In this document: positions 34,569 to 44,431 of the stretch, piece after piece
Position numbering within the stretch: the first letter of the stretch is position 1
How the letters are laid out: the number at the start of each line of letters is the position of its first letter
From: Candidatus Riflebacteria bacterium HGW-Riflebacteria-1
GTDB taxonomy: Bacteria; Muiribacteriota; Ozemobacteria; Ozemobacterales; Ozemobacteraceae
Assembly: GCA_002839445.1 (NCBI GenBank)
Contig: PGYB01000010.1
Location: 1-64,000, forward strand
Direction: 5' to 3'
Length of the DNA: 64,000 bases
Notes under the pieces: model-generated
Seen by the model: the letters and a program-made list of their open reading frames with translations, nothing else
Told to the model about the DNA's origin: nothing
The model's database searches: none
Made by a program: the position numbers and the translations under genes

Positions 34569-34604
34569 AAAAAGAGCCGACGGCAAACCGGCGGCTCTTT
34601 TTTT
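34569..34604 (-). terminator. Intrinsic terminator after flagellin 2
   Basis: AAAGAGCCGaCGG / CCGgCGGCTCTTT hairpin with T-runs on both sides; it would stop minus-strand transcripts from flagellin 2 before the repeat element. Confidence 0.75.
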
Positions 34605-34637
34605 GCACTCTCAGGTCTGCACCTGAAAGGCTGATTT

Positions 34638-34681
34638 TGTAGCGGCCCGGAGGGACAAACCCTCCCAGGCCGCCACAAAAA
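34638..34681 (-). other. 3' stem-loop of flagellin 2
   Basis: GCGGCC-cGGAGGG / CCCTCC-caGGCCGC, extended by TTTTGT/ACAAAA pairs, begins a few nt after the flagellin 2 stop. No T-run follows; it may protect the mRNA 3' end. Confidence 0.5.
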
Positions 34682-34688
34682 CAGTCAG

Positions 34689-36893
34689 TTATCTGAGCAA
34701 CTGCAACACACCCTGCGGAACCATATTGGCCTGAGCCAGCATGGCAGTGCCCGACTGCGAAATGATCTGGTTTCTGGTGAACTCAATCATTTCCAGTGCG
34801 ATATCCGCGTCTCTGATTCGTGACTCAGAAGCGGTCAGGTTGCTGTGCGTATTACGCAGATTATTGACCGCGAACTCGAGACGGTTCTGGAACGACCCAA
34901 GCTTTGAACGCTCAGCCGAAACCTTGTCGATCGCCTTGTTGATCTTTGACAGAGCAGTGTTAGCGCCCTTTACCGTAGTCATATCAAGCTTGTCGACACC
35001 AAGAGACTCGGCAGTCATGTTTGCCATGGCAACTTGCATGACCTGCCCCTGATCGGCACCAATCTGGAACTGCGGTGAATTATCAACCACAAACAACTTG
35101 AAGTTCGAATCGCCGGATCCCTTGGCGGTTCCCGATAACATCCCCAGCTTATTGGCCAAGAAGGTATCACCAGGTCCCGTAAGATCGACGGTAACCCTGC
35201 TGGACAGGTAGGCAATATTATCCCGGTTATAGTTCCCGACAAGAGTAGAAGTGAAAGCCAACGTCGAGCCGACCTGGTCGATTCTTATATTTACGGTGTT
35301 AGCTTTGAAGTCCGCCTGTATGGTTACGACCCTGGCCATGTCAGCGGTAAGCCCGTTAGTAACCATGGTGAACACAAGCTCAGTCCCGCTGATACCATCG
35401 CTGATACTGATATTGCCGACGCCAGAAGCCGCAGTATTGTACAGGCTCATACCCCATTCAACATATTCCATATCCTTGCGGGCATCAACAAATCCGGAAT
35501 ATGTTCCTGCTACCAGACCCAACCTGGCGCCATCTCCGCCCTGCGCACCTATGGTGATGATATTAGGAACGGTTACAGCAACGGAAGCCGGGCGCTCGTA
35601 ACTCAGCCGGATTTCACCATCTACTACTGAGGCTGATGTTCCAAGCAAGCCTGCAACGCCATCTATTGCCGAGTTGATTCGCCGCGAAAGCTGCTCTAGG
35701 CTCCAGGTTCCTGCTGCAATATTAATAACCGTGGCACCAGTACCGGCACTTAAAGCGAAGGTTGAAGCGTTTTCAAACGTGATACCTTCTTCCAGTCCCT
35801 TTATGCCTGCTATTTGCGCAGCCTGCGAACTGAACTGAACATCTATACCGCTTAACAGACTAGAAGCCTGATTGCCCGCGACACTCGACTGAACAACGTT
35901 ACCAAAGCCATCTTTGGCATTAACTCTGACTCGACTTTCAACCGCTTCACGTGAAACATTCAAACCCAGCGCGTCGACAATCTTTTGATCAGAAGAAAAG
36001 GCTACCTGGCCAGCATCACCTATGCTTCCAGAAATCACCTGCAGATATCCGCCCATGCTGGAAATCTCGGTCTGAGCAGTGTTTATGGTAGAGACTTTTG
36101 AATTGGCGAGGCCGAGGCCGCTATTGCTCACCATAGCGTTCTGCATGGCTGCAGCAAGGTTGTCCAGGGTCATCTGTCCATCAAGAGTGAGTGTCGCCGA
36201 CTTGCCATTTCCACTTAGGGTAAGAGTCTGCGGCACTCCCAGCGCGAACACACCGTTTGCATCATAGAACTGCGCTATGCTCTGAAGCTGCGTTCCGCCA
36301 TGCGCAAGACTGCCGGTTTCCTTTAAAGAGAAAATCTGCGATCTCTGCATTTCAGAAATGCCACCGCTGATAAGACTCAAAGTAACATCGTAGCTGCCGG
36401 CGGCAACGCCGACATTGCCGTTAACTATACCGGTAACAGAATTTGAGCTTGCGCTTATCAATGCCGTCTGGCTTCCATCGAGAAGCTTTTTGGTGTTGAA
36501 CTCTGTTCCGTTAGCAATTCGGTCGAGGTCCAGCTTGAGCTGATTAACCTCTTTTTGAATCTCAAGGCGGTCATTGCTGGTCATAGTATCGTTCGACGAC
36601 TGTATCGCGAGTTCGCGCATGCGCTGCAGAATACTGTGCGACTCACCCAGCGAGCCTTCAGCCGTCTGGAGCATCGATATGCCATCCTGAGCGTTGAGCA
36701 CTGCACGACTCAGACCGCGAATCTGGCGCCGCATCTTTTCGCTTATCGCAAGACCGGCAGCATCATCAGAGGCGCTGTTAATGCGCAGACCCGAGCTCAG
36801 CTTTTGAATCGACTTTTCAAGTCGAGACGAGGTTTTACTTATGGAACCGTAGGTTCCGATTGCTAGAACATTTTGATTTATTCTTAGACTCAT
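34689..36893 (-). CDS. Flagellin 2 (734 residues)
   Basis: Starts [17 protein letters not shown] and ends [18 protein letters not shown]. The conserved N-terminal ~150 residues contain [18 protein letters not shown] and the conserved C-terminal ~100 contain [16 protein letters not shown]; between them lies a ~480-residue variable region with the shared pattern [18 protein letters not shown]. The ATG at 36893 follows GGAGG by 7 nt; in-frame codons upstream belong to the leader. Closest in sequence to flagellin 3. No sigma-28 site is visible upstream, so it may share a transcript with flagellin 3. Confidence 0.95.
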   Translation of the reverse strand: MSLRINQNVLAIGTYGSISKTSSRLEKSIQKLSSGLRINSASDDAAGLAISEKMRRQIRGLSRAVLNAQDGISMLQTAEGSLGESHSILQRMRELAIQSSNDTMTSNDRLEIQKEVNQLKLDLDRIANGTEFNTKKLLDGSQTALISASSNSVTGIVNGNVGVAAGSYDVTLSLISGGISEMQRSQIFSLKETGSLAHGGTQLQSIAQFYDANGVFALGVPQTLTLSGNGKSATLTLDGQMTLDNLAAAMQNAMVSNSGLGLANSKVSTINTAQTEISSMGGYLQVISGSIGDAGQVAFSSDQKIVDALGLNVSREAVESRVRVNAKDGFGNVVQSSVAGNQASSLLSGIDVQFSSQAAQIAGIKGLEEGITFENASTFALSAGTGATVINIAAGTWSLEQLSRRINSAIDGVAGLLGTSASVVDGEIRLSYERPASVAVTVPNIITIGAQGGDGARLGLVAGTYSGFVDARKDMEYVEWGMSLYNTAASGVGNISISDGISGTELVFTMVTNGLTADMARVVTIQADFKANTVNIRIDQVGSTLAFTSTLVGNYNRDNIAYLSSRVTVDLTGPGDTFLANKLGMLSGTAKGSGDSNFKLFVVDNSPQFQIGADQGQVMQVAMANMTAESLGVDKLDMTTVKGANTALSKINKAIDKVSAERSKLGSFQNRLEFAVNNLRNTHSNLTASESRIRDADIALEMIEFTRNQIISQSGTAMLAQANMVPQGVLQLLR

Positions 36894-36896
36894 AAT

Positions 36897-36940
36897 GATT
36901 CCTCCATGAATCAAACTTAATATCAGCGCATCCCTGCGCT
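36897..36940 (-). promoter_or_regulatory. Twin CsrA-type hairpins, flagellin 2 leader
   Basis: Distal hairpin AGCGC-AGGGAT-GCGCT (36925-36940) and proximal hairpin GATTC-ATGGAG-GAATC (36897-36912), 12 nt apart; the second loop overlaps the ribosome binding site. Confidence 0.8.
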
Positions 36941-36958
36941 AACAGTCAATTTTGCTCG

Positions 36959-36988
36959 CCGCAAACTTCTGCTTACAGAAGTTTGCGG
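36959..36988 (-). other. 3' stem-loop of flagellin 3
   Basis: A perfect 13-bp stem CCGCAAACTTCTG / CAGAAGTTTGCGG with a 4-nt loop, 40 nt after the flagellin 3 stop. No T-run follows, so readthrough into flagellin 2 is possible. Confidence 0.6.
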
Positions 36989-37028
36989 CAACCAGTTCGT
37001 TAATATTCCTCAAGAACTTTGTCAGTAA

Positions 37029-39263
37029 TTATGCGAGCAGCTGTAACACCCCCTGTGGCACCATGTTGGCCTGTGCCAGCATGGCAGTACCTGACTGCGA
37101 GATGATCTGGTTTCTGGTGAACTCAATCATTTCGAGTGCGATATCAGCGTCTCTGATACGCGACTCAGAGGCAGTAAGGTTGCTGTGCGTATTGCGCAGG
37201 TTGTTGATGGCGAATTCAAGGCGGTTCTGGAAAGAACCAAGCTTTGACCGCTCAGAAGAAACCTTGTCAATCGCCTTGTTGATCTTGGACAGAGCAGAGT
37301 TAGCGCCCTTAACCGTTGTCATATCAAGCTTGTCAACTCCCAGAGATTCAGCAGTCATGTTTGCCATAGAGACCTGCATGACCTGTCCCTGATCTGCACC
37401 AATCTGGAACTGCGGAGCGCTGTCAACAACGAACATCTTGAAGTTAGAATCACCGGAGCCCTTAGCCGTGCCTGACAACATACCGAGTTTGTTCGTCAGA
37501 AACGTTGTATCCCCTGCTACCGCTGCCGCGAGGTTTACCGTCACCCGACTGCTCAAAGCGGCAACGCCATCGAGATTGTATTTACCAACAAGCGTTGAGG
37601 TAAAGGCAATAGTCGAACCAATCTGGTCGATACGAATATTTACCGTCGCTGCTTTGAGAAGGACATTAAGCTCACTTGCCATTTCCACCATACCGTACAT
37701 GTCTGCAACGTTAACGGCGGCGACCAGTGTAAGCAGGTAATCAACAGCATCTAGACTGTTGCCAACACTGAAGCTTACCGCACCGGCACCGGTTGCTTTA
37801 TAAAGACTCATGCCCCAGAGCAAGTTGTCAACATCTTTTCGGGCATCGACAAATCCTGAGTAAGTGCCATCGACAAAGCCTATGCGCGAGATTTGACCCG
37901 CAGTACCACCGGCAGCCACGCTGATCGTATTCGGCACGGTTACTGCAACAGATGCAGGACGTTCATAGCTGAGCCGGATTTCGCCTTCGACTACCGAGGC
38001 ACTCAGACCGTTGACTGCTACCGCGCCATCAATTACCGTATTGATCTGTCTCGCGATCTGATCCAGGCTCCACAGGCCAATCGCGAATCCAACCGTTATA
38101 GCACCAGTACCCGCTCCGATAACAATTTGCGACACGGCCGCCGTAAGATTTATTCCCTGTTCGAGGCCCTGAACCCCGGCTACTTGAGCAGCCTGTGAAC
38201 TGAACTGCACGTCGATACCGTTTAACAGACCAGCAGCCTGATTACCCTCGATGCTGGATTGAACGAGATTACCATAAGCATCTTTGGCATTAACCCTGAC
38301 TCGATTGTCAACCGCTTCGCGCGAGATATTGAGACCAAGCGCGTCGATTATCTTCTGGTCAGAAGAAAACGATACCTGACCATCCTCGCCAATACTTCCA
38401 GAAACGATCTGCAAGTAGCCGCCCATGCCGGCAATCTTTGTCTGCGCGGTGTTTACGGTAGAAACTCTTGAATTATCGAGTGCCAGCCCACTTTTACTTC
38501 CCATAGCATTCTGAATGGCGGCAGCGAGATTATCAAGAGTCATCTGGCCGTCGAGAGTTACTGTTGACGATTTTCCATTGCCACTGACATTGAGTGTCTG
38601 TGGCACATCGAGAACGAACACGCCGTTTGAATCATAGAACTGAGCAATACTCTGCAGCTGTGTTCCACCGTGAGCGAGACTGCCAACGTCTTTCACTGAA
38701 AAGATCTGCGAACGTTGCATCTCTGACACGCCACCACTGATGAGACTGAGAGTAACATCATAATTGCCGGCAGCACCGGTAGTACTGCCATTGACCAGCC
38801 CGGAAACCGAATTGGTGCTTGCACTGATCAAAGCCGTCTGACTGCCATCAAGAAGCTTTTTGGTGTTGAACTCGGTTCCATGCGCGATTCTGTCGAGGTC
38901 GAGCTTGAGCTGATTGACCTCTTTTTGAATCTCAAGACGGTCATTACTGGTTAGAGTGTCATTCGATGACTGTATGGCCAGTTCGCGCATGCGCTGAAGA
39001 ATGCTGTGCGATTCGCCCAAAGCGCCTTCGGCAGTCTGGATCATCGAGACACCATCCTGGGCATTCAAAACTGCACGGCTCAGACCACGAATCTGACGCC
39101 GCATTTTTTCACTGATAGCCAGCCCGGCTGCATCATCAGCAGCGCTGTTGATTCGCAGACCAGAGCTCAGTTTTTGAATCGACTTTTCGAGTCGAGACGC
39201 GGTTTGATTTACCGTGCTGTAAGTGCTGAGTGATAACACATTCTGATTAATTTTAAGACTCAT
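37029..39263 (-). CDS. Flagellin 3 (744 residues)
   Basis: Starts MSLKINQNVLSLSTYST and ends [11 protein letters not shown]0/D1 ends are nearly the same as in flagellin 2 ([47 protein letters not shown]). The middle diverges, with extra Ala/Val-rich stretches near residues 480-560. The shared boundary motif [18 protein letters not shown] is kept. The ATG at 39263 follows the proximal leader hairpin; the frame upstream is leader only. Confidence 0.95.
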   Translation of the reverse strand: MSLKINQNVLSLSTYSTVNQTASRLEKSIQKLSSGLRINSAADDAAGLAISEKMRRQIRGLSRAVLNAQDGVSMIQTAEGALGESHSILQRMRELAIQSSNDTLTSNDRLEIQKEVNQLKLDLDRIAHGTEFNTKKLLDGSQTALISASTNSVSGLVNGSTTGAAGNYDVTLSLISGGVSEMQRSQIFSVKDVGSLAHGGTQLQSIAQFYDSNGVFVLDVPQTLNVSGNGKSSTVTLDGQMTLDNLAAAIQNAMGSKSGLALDNSRVSTVNTAQTKIAGMGGYLQIVSGSIGEDGQVSFSSDQKIIDALGLNISREAVDNRVRVNAKDAYGNLVQSSIEGNQAAGLLNGIDVQFSSQAAQVAGVQGLEQGINLTAAVSQIVIGAGTGAITVGFAIGLWSLDQIARQINTVIDGAVAVNGLSASVVEGEIRLSYERPASVAVTVPNTISVAAGGTAGQISRIGFVDGTYSGFVDARKDVDNLLWGMSLYKATGAGAVSFSVGNSLDAVDYLLTLVAAVNVADMYGMVEMASELNVLLKAATVNIRIDQIGSTIAFTSTLVGKYNLDGVAALSSRVTVNLAAAVAGDTTFLTNKLGMLSGTAKGSGDSNFKMFVVDSAPQFQIGADQGQVMQVSMANMTAESLGVDKLDMTTVKGANSALSKINKAIDKVSSERSKLGSFQNRLEFAINNLRNTHSNLTASESRIRDADIALEMIEFTRNQIISQSGTAMLAQANMVPQGVLQLLA

Positions 39264-39266
39264 AAT

Positions 39267-39310
39267 GATTCCTCCATGAATCAAAGATTAGGATTGCACA
39301 TCCATGCGCA
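39267..39310 (-). promoter_or_regulatory. Twin CsrA-type hairpins, flagellin 3 leader
   Basis: Distal hairpin TGCGC-ATGGAT-GTGCA (39295-39310, one G-U pair) and proximal hairpin GATTC-ATGGAG-GAATC (39267-39282), 12 nt apart. Confidence 0.78.
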
Positions 39311-39317
39311 CATAAAC

Positions 39318-39353
39318 TCAGGTGTTAACTTGCCGGGCCAGTCCCCCTTCCAT
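39318..39353 (-). other. Possible 11-codon upstream ORF in the flagellin 3 leader
   Basis: ATG at 39353 is preceded by AAGGAG at good spacing and encodes MEGGLARQVNT, then TGA at 39318, just before the distal CsrA hairpin. None of the other flagellin leaders shows an equivalent, so it may be chance. Confidence 0.25.
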
Positions 39354-39400
39354 ATAGGCTCTCCTTAATACTATTGTGATTTATAAGTTTTTTAATAACC

Positions 39401-39433
39401 CGGCACGCTTCGCCAAGCAGACGAAGCATGCCG
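39401..39433 (-). other. 3' stem-loop of flagellin 4
   Basis: CGGCAcGCTTCG / CGAAGCaTGCCG hairpin 14 nt after the flagellin 4 stop, without a T-run. Confidence 0.5.
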
Positions 39434-39446
39434 CTCAAATCCATTA

Positions 39447-41684
39447 TCAGCCGAGCAGTTGTAACACTCCCTGCGGAACCATATTGGCCTGGGCCAGCAT
39501 GGCAGTACCGGACTGCGAAATAATCTGATTGCGGGTGAATTCAATCATTTCCAGCGCGATATCAGCGTCTCTTATGCGCGATTCCGCAGCAGTCAGGTTG
39601 CTGTGCGTATTGCGCAGGTTATTGATTGTGAATTCCAGGCGGTTCTGGAAAGCCCCGAGTTTGGAGCGTTCAGCCGAAATCTTGTCAATCGCCTTATTGA
39701 TTTTGGACAAGGAAGCAGCAGCCCCCTTAACCGTGGTCATGTCAACCTTGTCAACGCCGAGAGCCTGGGTCGACATGTTGCTGATTCCGATATTCATTGC
39801 CTGACCTTCGTCGGCGCCAATCTGGAACTGTGGCATATTGTCGACAACGAACATCTTGAAATTACTGTCGCCAGTGCCTTTGGATGTTCCGGACTGGATA
39901 CCCAGCTTATTGGTCATGAATGTCGCATTAGCGCCGGAGAAATTTAGTGTTACCACACTGCTCAGGGCGGCCTGATTATCAAGATGGTATTTGCCAAGAA
40001 TAGTTGATGTAAAGGCGAGCGCAGAACCAACCTGGTCAAGTCTCACGTTTGCCCCTAATAGTTTGAGGTTAGTGTTGATGTCACTCTGAACCGTTACAAA
40101 GCTGGCCATATCAGCAACATTTACAGCAGCCACCATGTTAATGTTGTATGTGTAAGTGGCTGTCGTAATTCCGTTACCAACACTTATGGTCGCGGCGCCG
40201 GCAGCTCCAAGCTGAAACATGCTGAAGCCCCACTCAAGCTGGTTCATGTCTTTTCGTGCATCAACAAATCCAGAATAAGTGCCTTCGACAAAGCCGATTT
40301 GAGCGACACTGCCAGTCAGACCGCTGATAGTTATAGTATTGGCGACACTTGCCGAAGCAGACGCCGGTTTTTGATAACTCAATCTGAGCTCACCCTCCAC
40401 AACAGAGGCACTCAATCCTATTGCCTGATTGCCCACTGCCAGGGCGTTGATAGCACTGTTAACATGCCTGGCAAGCTGATCCATGCTCCATAGACCGTCA
40501 GCAATTGTAATGGTGAAAGCACTGGTGCCCGCGCTGACCGAAACCATTGTCGCAGCACCGGCAGTAACTCTGATGCCCTGTTCCAGACCCTGAGTGCCGG
40601 CGATCTGCCCGGCCTGCGAGCTGAACTGCACATCAATGCCATCAAGCAATGATGCAGCCTGATTGCCCTCAATGCTCATCTGTCGCATGCTCCCTGAACC
40701 GTCGCGCGCACTAACGCTCACCCGGTTCTCAACAGCCTCGCGTGAGACATTCATACCCAGCGCATCGATCAGTTTCTGGTCGGCGGAAAGGGAAATCTGG
40801 CCGATATCGCCAATATTGCCGGAAACAAGCTGCAGATAACCGCCAAGACCGGCAATCTGCGTCTGCGATGTATTGACGCTGGCCACTTTTGAATTGTCTA
40901 TGTCAAGGCCGCTCTTGCTGATTATAGAATTCTGCAGGGCAGCGGCCAGATTATCCAGCGTCATCTGACCATCGAGTGCAACTGTTGCCGATTTACCATT
41001 ACCCGTCATGGTAAGTATTTGCGGAGTATCAAGCACAAAGACGCCGTTAGAATCATAAAATTGCGCAATGCTTTGCAGCTGCGTTCCGCCATGCGCGAGA
41101 CTTCCAACATCTTTGACCGCAAAAATCTGCGAGCGTTGCATTTCAGAAACACCGCCGGTAAGAAGACTCAGTGTTAAATCGTAGTTACCAGCTGCTCCGG
41201 CGACACTGCCGGTCACCAGACCGGAAGCCGCCATTGAACTTGCGCTGATCAAGGCAGTTTGACTGCCATCAAGCAGTTTTTTGGTGTTAAACTCGGTTCC
41301 ATTCGCAATTCTGTCAAGATCCTGTTTAAGCTGATTAACCTCTTTCTGTATTTCTAGTCTGTCATTGCTGGTCAGTGTATCGTTTGACGACTGAATAGCC
41401 AGTTCGCGCATACGCTGCAGAATACTGTGCGACTCTCCCAGAGCGCCTTCAGCAGTTTGAACAAGTGAAATACCATCCTGGGCGTTCAGGGTCGCCCGAC
41501 TCAGGCCACGAATCTGCCGGCGCATCTTTTCGCTGATGGCAAGACCGGCGGCGTCGTCAGCCGCGCTGTTGATACGCAATCCCGAACTGAGCTTCTGAAT
41601 CGACTTTTCAAGCCGCGAAGAAGTCTGAGCCACTGTGCTATAGGTACTGACGGCAAGAACGTTCTGGTTAATCCTCAATGACAT
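39447..41684 (-). CDS. Flagellin 4 (745 residues)
   Basis: Starts [20 protein letters not shown] and ends [10 protein letters not shown]. Conserved ends as in flagellins 2 and 3, with [18 protein letters not shown] at the C-terminal D1. The variable middle carries [18 protein letters not shown] and a Thr/Ala-rich stretch ([15 protein letters not shown]). The ATG at 41684 follows GGAGG by 7 nt. No recognisable sigma-28 promoter lies in the 319 nt upstream. Confidence 0.95.
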   Translation of the reverse strand: MSLRINQNVLAVSTYSTVAQTSSRLEKSIQKLSSGLRINSAADDAAGLAISEKMRRQIRGLSRATLNAQDGISLVQTAEGALGESHSILQRMRELAIQSSNDTLTSNDRLEIQKEVNQLKQDLDRIANGTEFNTKKLLDGSQTALISASSMAASGLVTGSVAGAAGNYDLTLSLLTGGVSEMQRSQIFAVKDVGSLAHGGTQLQSIAQFYDSNGVFVLDTPQILTMTGNGKSATVALDGQMTLDNLAAALQNSIISKSGLDIDNSKVASVNTSQTQIAGLGGYLQLVSGNIGDIGQISLSADQKLIDALGMNVSREAVENRVSVSARDGSGSMRQMSIEGNQAASLLDGIDVQFSSQAGQIAGTQGLEQGIRVTAGAATMVSVSAGTSAFTITIADGLWSMDQLARHVNSAINALAVGNQAIGLSASVVEGELRLSYQKPASASASVANTITISGLTGSVAQIGFVEGTYSGFVDARKDMNQLEWGFSMFQLGAAGAATISVGNGITTATYTYNINMVAAVNVADMASFVTVQSDINTNLKLLGANVRLDQVGSALAFTSTILGKYHLDNQAALSSVVTLNFSGANATFMTNKLGIQSGTSKGTGDSNFKMFVVDNMPQFQIGADEGQAMNIGISNMSTQALGVDKVDMTTVKGAAASLSKINKAIDKISAERSKLGAFQNRLEFTINNLRNTHSNLTAAESRIRDADIALEMIEFTRNQIISQSGTAMLAQANMVPQGVLQLLG

Positions 41685-41687
41685 AAT

Positions 41688-41735
41688 GATTCCTCCATGA
41701 ATCAGGTATTTGTTTTTCGGTACATCCCTGCACCG
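41688..41735 (-). promoter_or_regulatory. Twin CsrA-type hairpins, flagellin 4 leader
   Basis: Distal hairpin CGGTGC-AGGGAT-GTACCG (41718-41735, one G-U pair) and proximal hairpin GATTC-ATGGAG-GAATC (41688-41703), 14 nt apart. Confidence 0.78.
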
Positions 41736-41881
41736 TGATTAGAATGACGCAGCGCTTACGCACTAACATCGCGCCAAGAACAACAAATGAAGCTAACGAA
41801 CAGACTGGTCAGACGGCACTTCGATATGCAGACTTTCTCAATTATTAACTACAGCCCCCTGCTATTAAGCAAATCTGCTCA

Positions 41882-41915
41882 GGACAGCAGCTCAAACATT
41901 GTTTGAGATCTGTCC
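41882..41915 (-). other. Stem-loop downstream of flagellin 5, in the 41736-42003 gap
   Basis: GGACAG-cag-CTCAAAC / GTTTGAG-at-CTGTCC, about 90 nt after the flagellin 5 stop. The rest of this gap shows no gene and no clear promoter. Confidence 0.45.
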
Positions 41916-42003
41916 GCCTTGCTGTGTTCAAGACGAAGGCAACAGAAAAGGCGCAGAACTGCTATTTCAGGTTGATTAAGTAGTTATTGGAGTTCGGGTT
42001 ATT

Positions 42004-44244
42004 TTATTGCAGCAGCTGCAGCACCCCCTGGGGTATCAGGTTTGCCTGGGCCAGCATGGCGGTGCCAGACTGCGAAACTATCTGATTTCTGGTAAATTCA
42101 ATCATTTCGAGGGCGATATCTGCGTCTCTTATGCGAGATTCAGCAGCAGTAAGGTTGCTGTGTGTGTTGCGCAGATTATTGATGGCAAATTCAAGTCTGT
42201 TCTGGAACGAACCCAGCTTCGACCTTTCTGAAGAAACGGTGTCTATAGCCTTGTTCAGCTTTCCCAGCGCCCGTTGCGCACCGTCAACCGTTGTCATATC
42301 AAGACGGTCAACGCCAAGCGCGCGGGCGGTGAGATCTGCAATGGCGACCTTCATCGACTGCCCCTGGTCAGCACCAATCTGAAACTGCGGCTGGCTGTTG
42401 ACCACATGCAGCCTGAAATTAGTATCTCCTTCTCCCTTGGCTGTAGACGACTGTATGCCCAGCTTGTTCGCCATAAATGTGGCATTATCAGCACCTGTAC
42501 CAGAAATATTCAGGGTAACCCAGCTGGTCAGAGCATTCTGATTATTCATATGCTTTGTACCAACGAGAGTCGAAGTAAACGCTATAGCAGAGCCAACCTG
42601 GTCAAGGCGCATATTTACCGTGAATTGCTTAAACATGTCGTTAATATCGCTCTGCACAGTTACAAAACTGGCCATGTCAGCTGTATCAGCTCCGGTAACC
42701 AGAGTAAAGGACACCGTAATTGCGGTGACTCCATCGCTGACACTGAACCTGCTTACATCTCCAGCGTCAGCTGTAGCCATGAACAAGCTCAGGCCCCACT
42801 CGACGTGCTCCATCTCCTTGGAGCCATCAACAAAGCCCGAATAAGTTCCGACAAGCATCCCGAGGCGGCTCGCATCGCCGGCAAGGCTGTCAATTCTAAT
42901 TGTGCTCGCCACTGTCGATGAAACAATTTCAGGCTTCTGGTAGCTCAATCTGATTTCACCCTCAACCACAGAAGCGCTCAGACCGGCAACAGCGGTAACC
43001 AGAGCAATATCGGCATTCATGTTGCGCGCTATCTGATCAAGACTCCATAACCCCTGTGCAATTGTGAACGTGATACCACTGGTCCCGGCACTGACAACGA
43101 TCTGCGAGCCGGCAGCGTTATCAAATCTGATTCCCTGTTCCAGGCCCTGTGTTCCGGCAACCTGTGCCGCCTGCGAAGAAAATTGGACATCAATACCGTC
43201 AAGCAGTCCCTGCGCCCGATCGGTTTCAGTTCTGATGACTCTGGCATTGCCATAACTGTCTCGCAATGTAACTTCTGTGCGATTGTTGGCAGCTTCTCTG
43301 ACAACGCCAATTCCCATCGCGTCAACAGTTGCCTGGTCGCCACAGATCGAAATTATCCCGGGCTCGCCAATACTGCCGGAAATCAGCTCAATATAGCCGC
43401 CAAGCCCGGCAATCTGAGTTTGCGAAGTGTTAACGGTCGCCGCTTTGCTGTTCTTGATGCCAAGCCCGCTACTGCTGTTTATTGCGTTCTGAAATGCCGC
43501 GGCCAGATTGTCTAGCGTCATCTGCGCGTCAAGAGTAACGGTGGTAGATCTCGAATTACCGTTCAAAGTAAGCGAAACCGGAGTTCCCAGAACAAATACG
43601 CCATTGGCGTTGTAGAATTGAGCTATGCTCTGCAGCTGCGTTGCACCACCGGCAAGCTTGCCGCTCGCGTCGTTTACCAGAAATATCTGCGAACGCTGCA
43701 TTTCTGAAATTCCGGCACTGACAAGAGCCAGGCTGACAGAATAATCGCCGCCGCCCAGCGCCGGGTCTCCGGTAACCAAGCCTCTAACCGAGGCTGAACT
43801 TGCACTGATCAGTGCAGTCTGGCTGCCATCCAGAAGCTTTTTGGTGTTAAACTCAGTGTTGTTTGCAATGCGATCGAGGTCTTCGCGAAGCTGGGTAACT
43901 TCTTTTTGAATTTCGAGGCGATCGCCAGTAGTAAGGGTGTCATTAGATGCCTGAATAGCCAGTTCTCGCATTCTATGAAGAATACTGTGTGATTCATTCA
44001 TCGCCCCTTCAGCCGTTTGAATCATCGAAACGCCATCTTGAGCATTTAAAACAGCTCGATTCAAACCACGAATCTGGCGGCGCATCTTTTCGCTGATTGC
44101 CAGACCAGCTGCATCATCGGCGGCGCGATTGATGCGCATGCCGGAACTAAGTTTTTCTATTGATTTTTCGAGTCGACCTGAGGTCTGGTTGAGGTTGCCG
44201 TAAGTAGATATTGCGACTACATTCTGATTAATACGTAAAGACAT
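42004..44244 (-). CDS. Flagellin 5 (746 residues)
   Basis: Starts [20 protein letters not shown] and ends [10 protein letters not shown]. It carries [18 protein letters not shown] and [19 protein letters not shown], features shared with flagellin 1 rather than 2-4, while its C-terminus follows the 2-4 pattern. It could therefore be a mosaic. The middle keeps SGFVDGSKEMEHVEWGLS. The ATG at 44244 lies 8 nt after GGAGG. A terminator behind flagellin 6 separates it from the upstream gene, so it needs its own promoter; TTGACG at 44323-44328 (minus) is a possible -35 but the -10 is unclear. Confidence 0.95.
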   Translation of the reverse strand: MSLRINQNVVAISTYGNLNQTSGRLEKSIEKLSSGMRINRAADDAAGLAISEKMRRQIRGLNRAVLNAQDGVSMIQTAEGAMNESHSILHRMRELAIQASNDTLTTGDRLEIQKEVTQLREDLDRIANNTEFNTKKLLDGSQTALISASSASVRGLVTGDPALGGGDYSVSLALVSAGISEMQRSQIFLVNDASGKLAGGATQLQSIAQFYNANGVFVLGTPVSLTLNGNSRSTTVTLDAQMTLDNLAAAFQNAINSSSGLGIKNSKAATVNTSQTQIAGLGGYIELISGSIGEPGIISICGDQATVDAMGIGVVREAANNRTEVTLRDSYGNARVIRTETDRAQGLLDGIDVQFSSQAAQVAGTQGLEQGIRFDNAAGSQIVVSAGTSGITFTIAQGLWSLDQIARNMNADIALVTAVAGLSASVVEGEIRLSYQKPEIVSSTVASTIRIDSLAGDASRLGMLVGTYSGFVDGSKEMEHVEWGLSLFMATADAGDVSRFSVSDGVTAITVSFTLVTGADTADMASFVTVQSDINDMFKQFTVNMRLDQVGSAIAFTSTLVGTKHMNNQNALTSWVTLNISGTGADNATFMANKLGIQSSTAKGEGDTNFRLHVVNSQPQFQIGADQGQSMKVAIADLTARALGVDRLDMTTVDGAQRALGKLNKAIDTVSSERSKLGSFQNRLEFAINNLRNTHSNLTAAESRIRDADIALEMIEFTRNQIVSQSGTAMLAQANLIPQGVLQLLQ

Positions 44245-44248
44245 TGTT

Positions 44249-44291
44249 GATTCCTCCGTGAATCATTCTTGAAAATTTCGCATCCTTGCGA
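44249..44291 (-). promoter_or_regulatory. Twin CsrA-type hairpins, flagellin 5 leader
   Basis: Distal hairpin TCGC-AAGGAT-GCGA (44278-44291) and proximal hairpin GATTC-ACGGAG-GAATC (44249-44264), 13 nt apart. Confidence 0.78.
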
Positions 44292-44357
44292 TAAGTCGAT
44301 AAAGTATAAAAAAGCGAACTACCGTCAAGGACTTTTTTTATTTATTTTAAAAATGGC

Positions 44358-44401
44358 AAAAAAAAATCTGCTGTCATGAAGCCTAAGCTTCACGACAGCA
44401 G
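44358..44401 (-). terminator. Intrinsic terminator of flagellin 6
   Basis: On the minus strand a 15-bp stem (CTGCTGTCgTGAAGC / GCTTCATGACAGCAG) is followed by a run of nine Ts after one A. This is the best terminator in the flagellin array. Confidence 0.88.
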
Positions 44402-44431
44402 AAATAGCTGTTTAAACTAGAACAGGATCAT

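Noticed and set aside
34211..34586. Open frames across the 51-bp repeats on both strands
   Set aside because: They arise because 51 is divisible by three; no ribosome binding site, and the repeat palindrome explains the sequence.
36890..36912. Five-codon ORF (MEESL) starting in the proximal hairpin loop of flagellins 2-4
   Set aside because: It has no ribosome binding site of its own and results from the ATGGAG loop next to the real start.
44301..44328. Sigma-70 promoter for flagellin 5
   Set aside because: TTGACG is good, but TATACT is only 14 nt away and the better-spaced alternative is a poor -10, so it is not listed as a feature.
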